DNA from: Cycas panzhihuaensis
Taxonomy: Eukaryota; Cycadophyta
Direction of reading: 5' to 3'
Assembly (NCBI GenBank): GCA_023213395.1
Contig: CM041465.1
Span: 73,477,741-73,541,740 of the forward strand
Length of the DNA: 64,000 nt
The translations under genes and the position numbers were made by a program. Below are positions 1 to 10,432 of this stretch, one piece after another. Position 1 is the stretch's first letter, and each line of letters opens with the position of its first letter. The notes under the pieces are model-generated. The model saw nothing but the letters and a program-made list of their open reading frames with translations. It ran no database searches and had not been told where the DNA came from.

Positions 1-106
1 TGGATTTCACATCCACTACCCAAAATAAGGTAAGTTTTGATAAATATTTTTTGAAGAAATATACTTTATTGTATTGAATTGAAATTATGTTATGTTTACT
101 TGGTTC
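1..106 (-). repeat. G1 3' LTR, outer part
   Basis: Matches 26132-26236 closely. It begins with TGGATTTC (the initial TG lies outside the window) and stops at TTGGTTC where C1 inserted. The rest of this LTR resumes at 5297. Confidence 0.85.
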
Positions 107-320
107 TGTTAGAAAGTAATGTTTTATCTTAAGTTTGTAGGGTAAGTTCATTAGAGAAAGGGGGTGATGTCATTAAACCCTTATTACTCTTAATGTAAAC
201 AGTTGGTTGTGATTAAACCACATAACAATTATACAACTTCAATGTATAAAAGGAGAGATTCCTCTCACAATCAATGATACACTTCTATTCATCTTTCAAT
301 TGCATTGTCTGAATTCAATA
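107..320 (+). repeat. C1 5' LTR with TATA box
   Basis: 214 bp, TG to TA (the final CA has mutated to TA), with the 3' copy at 5049. A TATA box TATAAAA lies at 245-251, so transcription would start shortly after it. Confidence 0.88.
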
Positions 321-332
321 TGGTATCAGAGT
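321..332 (+). other. C1 primer binding site
   Basis: TGGTATCAGAGT directly abuts the LTR and is complementary to the 3' end of initiator tRNA-Met except for its last base. Confidence 0.88.
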
Positions 333-994
333 AGGCTCTTTGCTTATAAAGAATTAATTCTCTGGAAATCAGGAGATCAAGTCAATTGAAGAGGCATTGA
401 ATCAAGACCATTTGAAGAGGGTTAAGACATTCATCAAGCGAAAGCTTCTGACAGAGTTCTATCTTCTATGTACAGACCAGAGTACAGATTTGTATCACTG
501 TATGAACATCAAAAATCAAAGTTGTCAAAATCGTACCAAACTCACCAGGATTGTAGATCAGAGTCTCCTCAACATTTTTTCCTTTTGCACCAACATGATT
601 CAAGGCTTTTCTGAAGGGGTTTTGACCAATTTTCAGTCGCACAGGTTTAAAGGCCATTTTTCTCAGTTTCTTCTCAAAAAATCACTCAAATCTCGGGTAT
701 TTAATATCTCAATCTCTTTCTAAGACTACATTGAAGAGTTTGAGTCAGATCTTAGCATTTTTTTCAGATTTTCTTAGTTTTTTCTCCAAAAGTCATAGAA
801 CCCTAGGCGCGTAGATTTGGAGCTTCTTCTTGTCATTTCTATTAGTCCAAAAAGGTTTTTGGGAAAATAACAGCAGATTTGGATACCCATTTGCAAGATC
901 TATAAGTTGGGACCATTTTTTGTTTCATCCGTACACTTTTGATTTCGTACAGCAATACAGTCCCTGCCTTCAAAAATAAATCCTTGTTTTAATC
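333..994 (+). other. C1 untranslated leader
   Basis: About 660 bases between primer site and gag start. It holds only short open stretches with no recognisable domain. The sense of the downstream gag and the absence of gag motifs mark it as leader. Confidence 0.6.
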
Positions 995-1860
995 ATGGCC
1001 TCCCCTATTCTAGGGCTTAATGAAACTGATAAATTAACTGGAAACAACTATCATGTCTGGAAGATCAAAATGGAAGCATTCCTATGAGCAAAAAGTGCCT
1101 AGAAAATTGCTACTGGTCAAGAAAGTATGCTTGAAACTGAAGGTGATGCCCAAAAAAACTTTAAGGAAACAAATAACATTGGAATAATAACCTTAAAAAT
1201 GTTAGTGTCAGATCTTCTGATATATATTGACAAGTCCAATCCTGCTCCCAAATCTGGAAAACCTTTGAAAATCTATATGCTCAAAGGAACAGAGCCAAAA
1301 TCATATAACTGTTCAAGTTAACAATGAAAGAAACATAAACAATAGCAGATTTTATTCATAAAGTTACTACAATTTGGAAAGATCTCTTGAGCCTTTGGTG
1401 ACATTTACGAAAAGAAGTGGTAGAAATGGTAGCAGGAAAACTTCCAAAAAGTTTTGATGTGACCATCAACACCCTGACTAATACTGGCAAAATTGAAGGC
1501 TTGACTCTTGATGAACTAACCGGAATGCTGCTAAGATAGGAAGAAAGAAACAGGAGATATGAAGATAGCGCCAAGCTAGAAGATGCATTCGTAACAAGTT
1601 GAACATAGGAGGCTCAAGGGGACGAGGTTGATTTAGAGGCAGAGGACAAACATAGGATTCCAGACCTGTATCGCGAGGAAGGTGGTCAGAGAATAGAGGA
1701 CGTGGTTGAATGTATCCCCCGAGGGATGCTCAAGTTTGTTTCAACTATGGCAAAATTGGATATTTTTCAAGCTAGTGTCATGCATTTGATGTTTGTTATC
1801 GTTGTGGGCAGTCAAGACACTGCCCCTATCAATGTCCTCAACGGAGAGCTGAAATCTAGA
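995..1860 (+). pseudogene. gag: C1 gag (nucleocapsid) pseudogene
   Basis: Capsid-like protein that would package element RNA. The ATG at 995 opens MASPILGLNETDKLTGNNYH, the usual copia gag start (compare C4 at 22550). The frame is broken by stops near 1085 and 1098 and by later frame changes. Near the end are two CCHC zinc knuckles. The first (from 1737) reads CFNYGKIGYFSS with Tyr in place of the second Cys. The second (1794-1835) is canonical, CYRCGQSRHCPYQC. The CFNY variant recurs in C4, so it may be a lineage trait. Not functional. Confidence 0.8.
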
Positions 1861-4800
1861 GAGGGAAGAGACTAGTTAGAAACTACAACAAAGAGCAAGT
1901 AGAAGAAGAAGAAACAACTTTTATTGTAGCTCTGTCAGCCAATCTTCATGAAAAGAATGTTTGGTACATTGACTCCGGGGCATCACGGCACATGACAAAT
2001 AGAGAAGACTGGTTTGAATATATCAAACCTTATTCCTCAGAGAAATTAGTCGAACTAGTAGATAAATACACTCTGAACTTCAAGGGAGTAAGTACTATTA
2101 TTGTGAATCTACAAGGTTGTGTTAGAAAAATTGGAAATGTACTTCTTGTACCCAAATTGAAGATGAATCTTCTCTCTATCATGCAATTGAGCAACAAACA
2201 ACTGAGAACCATATTTGATGAAAAAGATATGTGTTATGTACTAGATATGAAAAATAATGGGGCTGTCATAGCCAAAGGGGTAAAATGTAATGACCTCTAT
2301 AAACTGTTGTTCGTTCCAGTTGGACCAAATGATGTAAAAGCACTTTTTGCTGTAAATCCAAATAATAATAAAGTGTGGCATTTGAAGTATGGACATCTCC
2401 GATTAGACATATTAGAAATGATGAAAAAGAATAATATAGTTGATGGACTACCATCTCTCTCATTAGAACATTTTATTTGTAAAGGCTGTCAATTCAGAAA
2501 ACAACATCGTTTTCCTCTCAAAACTAGTGATCGGCATGCTCAAGAAAAGTTAGAGTTAGTATAGACAGACTTGTGTGGACCATTAACTTCATTATCTGTA
2601 AATGGCTCTATATATTTTTTAACATTCATAGATGACTTCACTAGAAACGTTTGGGTGTATTTTATTCATAACAAGTCAGATGTATTTGATACTTTTAAAG
2701 AATTCAAGGCTGAAGTGGAATTATAGTCGGGATACAAAATTAAATGCATTAGATTTGACAATGGTGGAGAATACATTTCAAAAGAGTTCATGGACTACTG
2801 TAAAAGCAAAGGTATACGAAGACAACTGACAACACCTTACATGCCTCAGTCAAACAGGGTTTCAGAGCGAAAGAACAGGACCAATATGGAAATAGAACGC
2901 AACATGATTCATGACAAACAACTCTCGAAAACTTGTTGGGATGAAGTAGTAAGTACAACGTGCTATCTTATAAATCGATGTCCAACCACATCACTGCATC
3001 AAACAACTCTTGAAGAAGAATGGACAGGTAGAAAACCTGATGTAAGTAATTTAAAGATTTTTGGCAGTCAAGCATTCATTCATATACCAGATAAAAATAG
3101 AACCAAACTTGATTAAAAGAGCATCGAATGCATTATGATTGGATACAACAAAAAATCAAAAGGATACAAATGCATAGATCCCAAAACAAACAAAATCTAT
3201 GTAAGTAGAGATGTAGTCTTCAATGAAGAAATTCCAACAGAGATGAAATCTTCAGTTCAAACAGTTGAAGAAATACCAAAATTGAGCTCCAAAAGGAATT
3301 TCTTGATGAAGAGTCTGGAGTAACAACAAAATCTGATCTAGAAGAGTCAGATTCATCTCCTCTTATTGAAGAAAGCCAGATATTAGAAGAAACAAATGTT
3401 GAAGCCCTAAGAGAAAAGAAGATAAAAAAATGGTACATCAAAACAATAAAAGAAGGAAAAAGGGACATATATAGTCACAGAACTCAGAGTCAACAACATC
3501 AAGCTCTCTTCAGCAGAATAGAGCCACAATCGTTTGAAGAAGCAAAGGAACATGTAGAATGCAAGACAACAATGGATGCCATTGTTAGAAATCAAACTTA
3601 GGATATGGTTGAATTGCCTCCAAACAAACTAGTTATCAAGTGCAGATGGGTGTACAAGGTAAAGGAAAAAGCAGACGGACAAATTGAGAAATATAAAGCA
3701 AGACTAGTAGCAAAAGGATATACTCAAACTGCAGGAATTGATTTTGATGAAACTTTTTCTCCAGTGGCCAAACTAAATATTGTTCAAACAGTAATTGCTC
3801 TAGTAGCTCAGAACAATTGGAAGGTTTACTAGTTGGATGTCAAAAGTGCTTTCCTAAATGGGGATTTAGAAGAAGAAGTTTATATGGAACAACTAGAAGG
3901 CTATGTTAAATAGGGAGAAGAACATCTGGTGTGTAAACTCAAGAAGGCTTTGTATGGATTGAAACAGGCTCCTAGAGCCTGGTATGCTAAACTAGACAAA
4001 CATTTGTCTCAAAATGGTTTTCAAAGATGCAGTTCTAACTCCAATTTGTATGTAAAGAGAAATAAAGGGAAAATATCAGTCATTGTAGTGTATGTCGATG
4101 ATATGATACTCACTGAGGATGACATCATAGCAATCTCAGACATAAAAAATCAGTTAGAAAAGAATTTTGAAATGACAGATTTGGGTTCCCTAAGTTATTA
4201 CTTAGGAATAAAAGTTGGACAAACTGAAGACTCTGTCACATTGTCTCAAAGCAAGTACATTAAAGACTTGCTCATTAAATTTCAAATGAAGAACTGTAAT
4301 GGGTGTGCAACTCCAATGGAAGTAAATTGCAACTTGGTTCCGGAAAGTGGAGAATCAACTGTGAACAATACTCTCTACAAACAACAAATTGGTAGTTTGA
4401 TCTACTTAAGTGCCACAAGACCAGATATTTCACACTTAGTTGGGTTGTTGTCCAGATATATACAAGAACCAAGGTTGAGACACTGGAAAGCAGCCAAAAG
4501 GGTACTTAGATACCTAAAAGAGACCATGGATCTAAAGCTTGTATTTACCAAGGAAAAATCAACACAGTTGATTGGATACTGTGATTTTGATTGGGCAGGT
4601 GATAAAAGAGACAGAAGATAAACTAGTGGATACTGTTTCTTCTTAGGATCTACAATCATTTCCTGGTGTAGTAAAAAATAGTCGACTGTTGCACTTTCTT
4701 CAATAGAAGTAGAGTACAAGTCGGCAGTTAATACAACATGTGAAGCACTCTGGCTTAGATAGTTGCTCATGGATCTGAACCAACTGGAGAAAGGACCAAC

Positions 4801-5036
4801 CATCTTGTTATGTGACAATCAGAGCGCAATAAAATGGCTAAGAATCCTATTCAACATGCACGAACAAAACATATAGAAGTGCACCATCATTTTATTCGAG
4901 AGAAAGTGCAAAACAAGGAAGTCGATCTAACATATTGTTCCACAACAAATCAAATTGCAGGCATTCTAACAAAATCTCTTGGAAAAGATAGATTCAAATT
5001 GCTTAGAGAAATGATGGGGCTAAAAGAAGATAAAAC
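1861..5036 (+). pseudogene. pol: C1 pol pseudogene (PR-IN-RT-RH)
   Basis: Polyprotein remnant in copia order. Protease shows YIDSGASRHM (about 1966-1995). GAG-pre-integrase and integrase follow, with WHLKYGH, the CKGC zinc cysteines, TDLCGPL, DNGGEY and the NRVSERKNRT glutamate. RT has KWVYK-like CRWVYKV, LDVKSAFLNGDLEEEVYM, LYGLKQAPRAWY and the catalytic YVDD at 4091-4102. RNase H ends with ARTKHIEVHHHFIRE. In-frame stops include VY*LDVK (3829-3831), VK*GEE (about 3910) and EL*SG (about 2725), each a glutamine codon turned to TAG by one C-to-T change, as expected of methylcytosine decay. Several segments remain open, the longest 230 codons. Confidence 0.9.
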
Positions 5037-5048
5037 ATTAAGAGAGGG

Positions 5049-5291
5049 TGTTAGAAAGTAGTGTTTTATCTTAAGTTTGTAGGGTAGGTTCATTAGAGAA
5101 AGGGGGTAATGTCATTAAACCCTTATTACTCTTAATGTAAACAGCTGGTTGTGATTAAACCATATAATGGTTACACAACTCCAATGTATAAAAGGAGAGA
5201 TTCCTCTCACAATCAATGATACACTGAGATTCCTCTCACAATCAATGATACACTTCTATTCATCTTTCAAATGCATTGTTTGAATTCAACA
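5049..5291 (+). repeat. C1 3' LTR with 29-bp internal duplication
   Basis: 243 bp, against 214 bp for the 5' copy. The extra length is a tandem copy of a 29-bp unit (5197-5225 and 5226-5254, starting GAGATTCCTC). The polypurine tract ATTAAGAGAGGG lies immediately upstream at 5037-5048. Confidence 0.9.
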
Positions 5292-5296
5292 ATTTC

Positions 5297-5397
5297 TAGG
5301 GTATATAAATATTGATGACGCACCCCTTAAGTCACAACCCTAAGTTATGTCTCTTTAAATAACTAGGTTATTCTAATTAGTTGCAAGGTTTGCAACA
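5297..5397 (-). repeat. G1 3' LTR, inner part
   Basis: Continues the LTR interrupted at 106 and matches 26237-26341. Its end, TGCAACA, is the TGTTGCA start of the LTR when read on the minus strand. Confidence 0.85.
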
Positions 5398-5413
5398 AGT
5401 CCCTCCCCTTTCA
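5398..5413 (-). other. G1 polypurine tract
   Basis: Read on the minus strand it is GAAAGGGGAGGGACT, directly before the LTR start TGTTGCAAAC. It primes plus-strand DNA synthesis and fixes G1's orientation. Confidence 0.82.
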
Positions 5414-5680
5414 GAAAGCTTTGTCTTCAAAGCATGGGGAAACTTTAAGAAGTTCTTGTATTGAGGTGCTGAATGCTTTCTTAGTTGATTATTGGTTTGA
5501 TTATTGTTAAATTGCTTTTCAATTAGTGGAATGTACATAGTGTATAATTGAGCAATGCAACTTGCTCTTCCTTCGCTTATCTTTGACATAGGGTTATTTT
5601 TAGACTTGGACGAAGAAATCTTGACGAACTAGTGGAGCTTACCATTCCATCGAAAACTAATGAAATTTTCGTCATGGTTA
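5414..5680 (-). pseudogene. G1 protease tail and pol remnant
   Basis: Minus-strand continuation of the G1 protease after C2 is removed. The frame reads on from VPN into HDENFISFRWNGKLH, then a stop, then SSSKSKNN and GRASCIAQLY, which resemble the linker before gypsy RT. The last part includes CFEDKAF in another frame, matching CFEGKAFQKG at the end of G2's pol. RT, RNase H and integrase, normally more than 2 kb, are missing, so an internal deletion joins the pre-RT linker to the pol tail. Confidence 0.65.
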
Positions 5681-6236
5681 TGTTGAGAAGGCTAAAGGAT
5701 AAGAATGCCTAAGACCAATAAATTCTAAGATCATGAAGATAGTTCACTCTAGTTCTAGAAAGCATAAGAGCAAAACCAAAAGATAAGCAAGACCAAGATC
5801 AAAGGAGCAAGATGATACCAAAGTATGAGGAGAAGGAATTAGTCCAGCTCCAAAGGAACACCGGTTGATTAGCAAATTGATAGCATAACATTACACTCCA
5901 ACTCTACATATGAGACATGAGGAGAGGTCTTAATATATAGAGAAACTGAGGTTACCTAATAGCGTTGGATGTTTGACAAGTGACAAACATCCAAGCTACA
6001 TGCAATGCATGTCTTGCATGTCATGCATGAAGGACATGTGTCTTTTTGGGCTCTCAAGTGAGCAAAGATGCATGAGGGTCCATTTGACCCTTTAGTTACA
6101 ATGTTATGTCACTAGGAGGAATGTGGGTGTGCACTTTATCACTTAAGTGATAAGTCACCCCATAAAGCACAAAATAATGAATGAAAGAATAAAGTGAATA
6201 AAGTATATACTTAACATGTAAACATAAGGTTTAACA
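5681..6236 (-). repeat. C2 3' LTR
   Basis: 556 bp, TGTTGAGAAG to GGTTTAACA on the plus strand. It contains the family's long inverted repeat at 5965-5994 (one arm mismatch) and the 18-bp palindrome at 6136-6153. Confidence 0.93.
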
Positions 6237-6246
6237 CCCCCCCTTA
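6237..6246 (-). other. C2 polypurine tract
   Basis: Plus strand CCCCCCCTTA, so TAAGGGGGGG on the minus strand, immediately before the LTR TGTTAAACC. Confidence 0.9.
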
Positions 6247-9200
6247 CTATTTACAATGTTAAGTCAGATGCCAAGATCATCTTTGAATTTTACAATTTTT
6301 TCTCTACCAAGAGGCTTGGTAAAGATATTTGTTGTCTGCTCCTCTATAGGTCTGTACTGGAGGTGGATCTCACCATTCTACACATGCTCTCTAATGAAGT
6401 GATGATGAACCTCGATGTGTTTGGTCCGAGCATGAAAGACTGGATTCTTGGCCAACTTGAGTACACTCTGATTGTCACAATATATCCTGGTGGGGTGATC
6501 TTGCTCAAGTCCAAGCTCCCCAAGAATTCGTCATAGGCAGATAGCCTCACAAGCTGTGCTGACAACAGCTTTGTACTCGGCTTCAGTGGAGGACAAGGTA
6601 ACATTCGGTTGCTTCTTGCAACTCCATGAAACAACTCCTAAACCAAGGGTAAAGCAGTAACCCAAGGTGGATCTCCGGCTATCCTGACAACCTGCTGAAT
6701 CAAAATCTGAGAACCCTTCCAAGATGAAGTCCTCATTATGTGCATACTGAAGGCCATGCTACAAAGTTCCTTTGATATATTTAAGTATGCATTTTGTTAT
6801 ATTCCAATGTTTCTGATTAGGTTTAGACATGTATCTGGAACAAATCCCAACTGCAAATGAAATGTCTGGTTGAGTGTTGGTGAGATAAATGAGACTACTA
6901 ATCAACTGGCAGTAAAGAGTGGGATTTATAGGTTCAACTTCCTCATTAAGAGTAAGCTTTGTTCCATTCTCCATAGGCGTTGGTGTTGGTTTACAGTCAT
7001 GCATCTTGAATCATTGCAAAATGTCCCAAGAATATTTTGCTTGGGATATGAAGATAGAGCCTGGTTATTGCCATACCTCAAAGCCTAGAAAATAATGTAG
7101 AAGTCCAAGATCTGTCATCTCGAAAGTTCTCTTCAAATCATCTTGGAAAATCTATATCATCTTAGTGTCGTTACCAGTGATCACTAAGTCATCAACATAC
7201 AAGACAATAAAGATAGCATGGTCTTTCCCAACTTTGATGTACAAGTTAGGGTCTGATGTGGATCGATGAAAACCGTGTCTCAAAAAATAATCATCGATTT
7301 TAGAGTACCATGCATGAGGAGCTTGTTTCAAGCCATACAAATCCTTTTTCAGGTGACAAACTAAGTGCTCCTTACCTTGTACTTTGTAACCAGGAGGTTG
7401 TTCCAAATATACCTCCTCCAGAAGATCGCCATTGAGAAAGGTACTCTTCACGTCTGTCTGATATGCTAGCCATTTGCATTGAGCCGCTGAGGCCAAGATG
7501 AGTCTGATGGTGTTCATATTGGCAATAGGTGCAAAAGTCTCCTCATAGTCAATGCCTTCTTTTTGTTTGAAAGCCTTTGCAACAAGTCAGGCCTTTTGGC
7601 GCTTGAATGTACCATCAGAATGGAATTTGGTCTTATAGATCCATTTGCGACTAATTGCCTGTTTATGCTTAGGCAATTCTACCAAATCCCATGTTCCATT
7701 CTTTTCAATAGAATGCGTTTCTTCATCCATAGCAGCTTTCCAATTGTCATTTTGAGATGCCTCCTCAAAGGTGGAGGGCTCATCAACACAAAGCACATCA
7801 ACCATAAGTGCATAATTGGTTTGTTGCCTACATTTTGATGGACATTTCCTTCAATAATCTGGCCATCTTGAACAGTTTGTATAAACCATTTTGACAAAAT
7901 TTTAACTGATGTGAATTGAACCTCAATGTCTTCTGGTCTGAGTGATGGATCAAAAGAAGATGTGCTAGGATCAAGTGGAGTAATATCTGATAATGTAAAC
8001 AGTCTAGCTGGTGCAGATGATGTACATGATGTGGAAGATTGAGAGGGAAGGAAAAACTCAACAATCCTTTTACCTTTATCAAGAGAAGGTTGGATGGATG
8101 CAGATTCCAAGTCCTTATGCTCTTCTTCAACAAAGATTACATCTCTTGAGAGATGCATTTTCTTTCCAATAGGATCATACAACTTGTAAGCTTTACTATG
8201 AGTGGCATAGCTTACAAAGATGCATTTTAGACTATGCTTGTTTAACTTAGATCTTTGCTGATAGGGGATGTGCATATATGCTGTGCACCTAAATGTCCTT
8301 AAATGACTAACGGTAGGCTTTTTACCAGACCAAGCTTCTTCTGGTGTGATGTCGGTGACTGCTAAAATAGGACTCCGATTTTCCATATAAGCAGCTGTGT
8401 GGAATGCTTCTACCCAATATGTTCGTGTGAGTCCTTTTGCATGCATCATAGCTTTGGCTTTGTTTGCCCAAGTTCTATTCATACGTTCAGAGACTCTGTT
8501 TTGTTGAGGAGTATGAGGAATAGTGAGCTGTCTCCGAATGCCATTATCCTTGCAAAACTGGGTGAATTCTTTTGAAGTGAATTCACCTCCATTATCTGAC
8601 CTTAGAATTTTGATTGTATAGCCAGATTCATTCTCTACTTCAAGCTTGAATTCCTTGAACTTCTGGAATGCTGTAGACTTCTGTTTGAAGAAGTAAACCC
8701 AAACTTTGTGAGAGAAATCATCTATGAAGGAGATATAATACAATGCTCCTCCAAAAGATGTTGTGGACATAGGTCCACATAAATCAGAATGTATCAGCTG
8801 CAAAGGATATGATGCACGCCATGCTTTGCCTTTAGGAAAAGACAATCTATGTTGTGTTCCTATTATACAAGCTTCACAAAGGCATTTTGAACCATATAGC
8901 TTTGGAAGTCCATGCACCATGTTCTTGTTTATCATCAACTTGATATTGTCTAAACTCAAGTGGCCTAGACGATGATGCCAAAGTTGCATCTTTGTTGATG
9001 ATGGCGTGACAGAGTAAGCAAAATCAAGAGTTATGTTATTTGCATCCAACTTATAAAGGCTATGGTCTTCATGACCAATGGCTACAACTTGATCATGCTT
9101 GTCATTGATGACACATTTCCCATTTTTAAACAAAATGCTCATCTATTGCTTATCCAATTGGCTAACAGATAGCAAACTCTTCTTCGTGGAAGGAATGTGG

Positions 9201-9450
9201 TAGGCATCACCATTGGGAAATGTTGAAGAAGGGTTTGAAGAAGAAAGAAATGAGGCAACTTTGCCTATACCAGAAATCTACACTGATTCATTATTGCCAA
9301 AAGTTACTGATTTACCATTTCCTTCTTTGATGTCATAAAGAAGTTCTTCACTTCTAGTCAAGTGACATGATACCCCCGCGTCGATGATCCAAGTTTGATC
9401 AACATCTGAAGTGTGATAAGCACAAAGTAGCTTATCCTCTTTTGTAAATT
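6247..9450 (-). pseudogene. pol: C2 pol pseudogene (PR-IN-RT-RH)
   Basis: Copia polyprotein remnant. Protease shows WIIDAGVSCHL (about 9365-9400), with Ala in the DSG position. A long uninterrupted stretch, 7679-9142, covers GAG-pre-integrase and integrase: WHHRLGH, CLCEAC, HSDLCGPM, DNGGEF and the NRVSERMNRT glutamate. RT follows with KWIYKTKFHSDGT, VKSTFLNGDLLEEVYLEQ, LYGLKQAPHAWY and YVDD at 7188-7199. RNase H includes STEAEYKAVV, DNQSVLKLAKNPVFHARTKH and ends near the polypurine tract. Single-base stops and frame changes at about 7590, 7150, 7020 and 6760 break RT and RNase H. Non-functional, but the integrase is among the best preserved here. Confidence 0.92.
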
Positions 9451-9559
9451 GATTTGTGTGGCATTGATTGCCACCTCTGAAACCCCCCCTTCCTCTTTGA
9501 CCTCCTCGATATGCACCTCGATTTGGTCGAGCGAGATAGTGTTGTTGCTGTTGTTGAAA

Positions 9560-10432
9560 CCGCAGCTGCTGTTGAAACTGCTAACGAGGCTTTTGTTGCC
9601 TTTGATATGGCTGCTGTTGATGTGTACGCTGAAGGTCAGCTTTCTTCTTTCGACAATCAGGAGTTATGTGGCCAACCTTGCCACAATAATGACAAATAAC
9701 ATTGGCTTTTGAGGTGCCAATGTTCATATTCCCAAACTGTTTCGTAAGTGAAGGTTTGGGAGTTTGCTTGGCCTTCAACTTGGCCGTGAAAGCTCTTGAA
9801 GTAGATGCACCATCATCATTTTATTTATTATAAATTTGCTCCTCTTGAAGTAATAAACTCTCTAGTTGATTGAAGGGCATGCCAGAAAGAGAGCCATCTC
9901 GTGTGACAGATGAGATGAAGCCATTGAAATCTTTAGGCAAAGCTTGAATGGTGGTGGTTACAAGCTCATCCCTAGAAGCATGTTTTCTTAAAGTATTCAA
10001 TTCATTACAATTTTTTTTAATACAAGCAAGAAATGCCAACATAGGCTTTACATACTTTATAGAATAAAGTTTTGCTTTCACTAATAATATGCAAGCTTCA
10101 TCTCACCTTTCATACAAAGAGGACAAAATGTCCCAAGCTTCCTTAGATGCTTCAGCATTTGAAATGTTTTGATCAACATTCACATCAATAACCATATGTA
10201 AAAATGCCAAGGCTATTTCATCCTTGGCTTCCCAAGTGGCAACATAATCAGCATCAGGATCAACAACAACACCATCAATCTCCATAGGTTCAGGTAAAGG
10301 AATTCTGCCAGAAACATAACCCCAAAGTTCATTCATATTTAGGAGGTTTTGTGTTTGCCTCTTCCAATCTTGATAATTCTCTTGACCTGTGAACTTGATT
10401 GTGCATGCGTTAAGCATGTTTAAAGCAGCCAT
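9560..10432 (-). pseudogene. gag: C2 gag pseudogene
   Basis: Starts MAALNMLNACTIKFTGQENY, the same start as gag in C6 (33988) and C9 (57589). It includes the gag helical block WEAKDEIALAFLHMVID and EAWDILSSLYER, then a stop where C6 and C9 have CGA (Arg): a CGA-to-TGA change at about 10104. The frame resumes through ALPKDFNGFISS and LLLQEEQIY, breaks again near 9820, then shows the CCHC knuckle CHYCGKVGHITPDC (9653-9694) and a Gln-rich tail. Confidence 0.9.

Larger units (their letters stand above)
107..5291 (+). mobile_element. C1: Ty1/copia element inside the G1 LTR
   Basis: LTRs at 107-320 and 5049-5291 (TGTTAGAAAG to TTCAACA), primer site at 321-332 and polypurine tract ATTAAGAGAGGG just before 5049. 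Domain order is gag, protease, integrase, RT, RNase H, the Ty1/copia order. The flanking five bases are GGTTC on the left and ATTTC on the right, a decayed target duplication. The uninterrupted site is preserved in the other G1 LTR (around 26230-26240). Both gag and pol contain stops, so the copy is dead. LTR starts and gag resemble those of C4, so the two belong to one lineage. Confidence 0.9.

Noticed and set aside
321-332. tRNA-like sequence TGGTATCAGAG at many places
   Set aside because: These are primer binding sites adjoining LTRs, not tRNA genes; no cloverleaf surrounds them.
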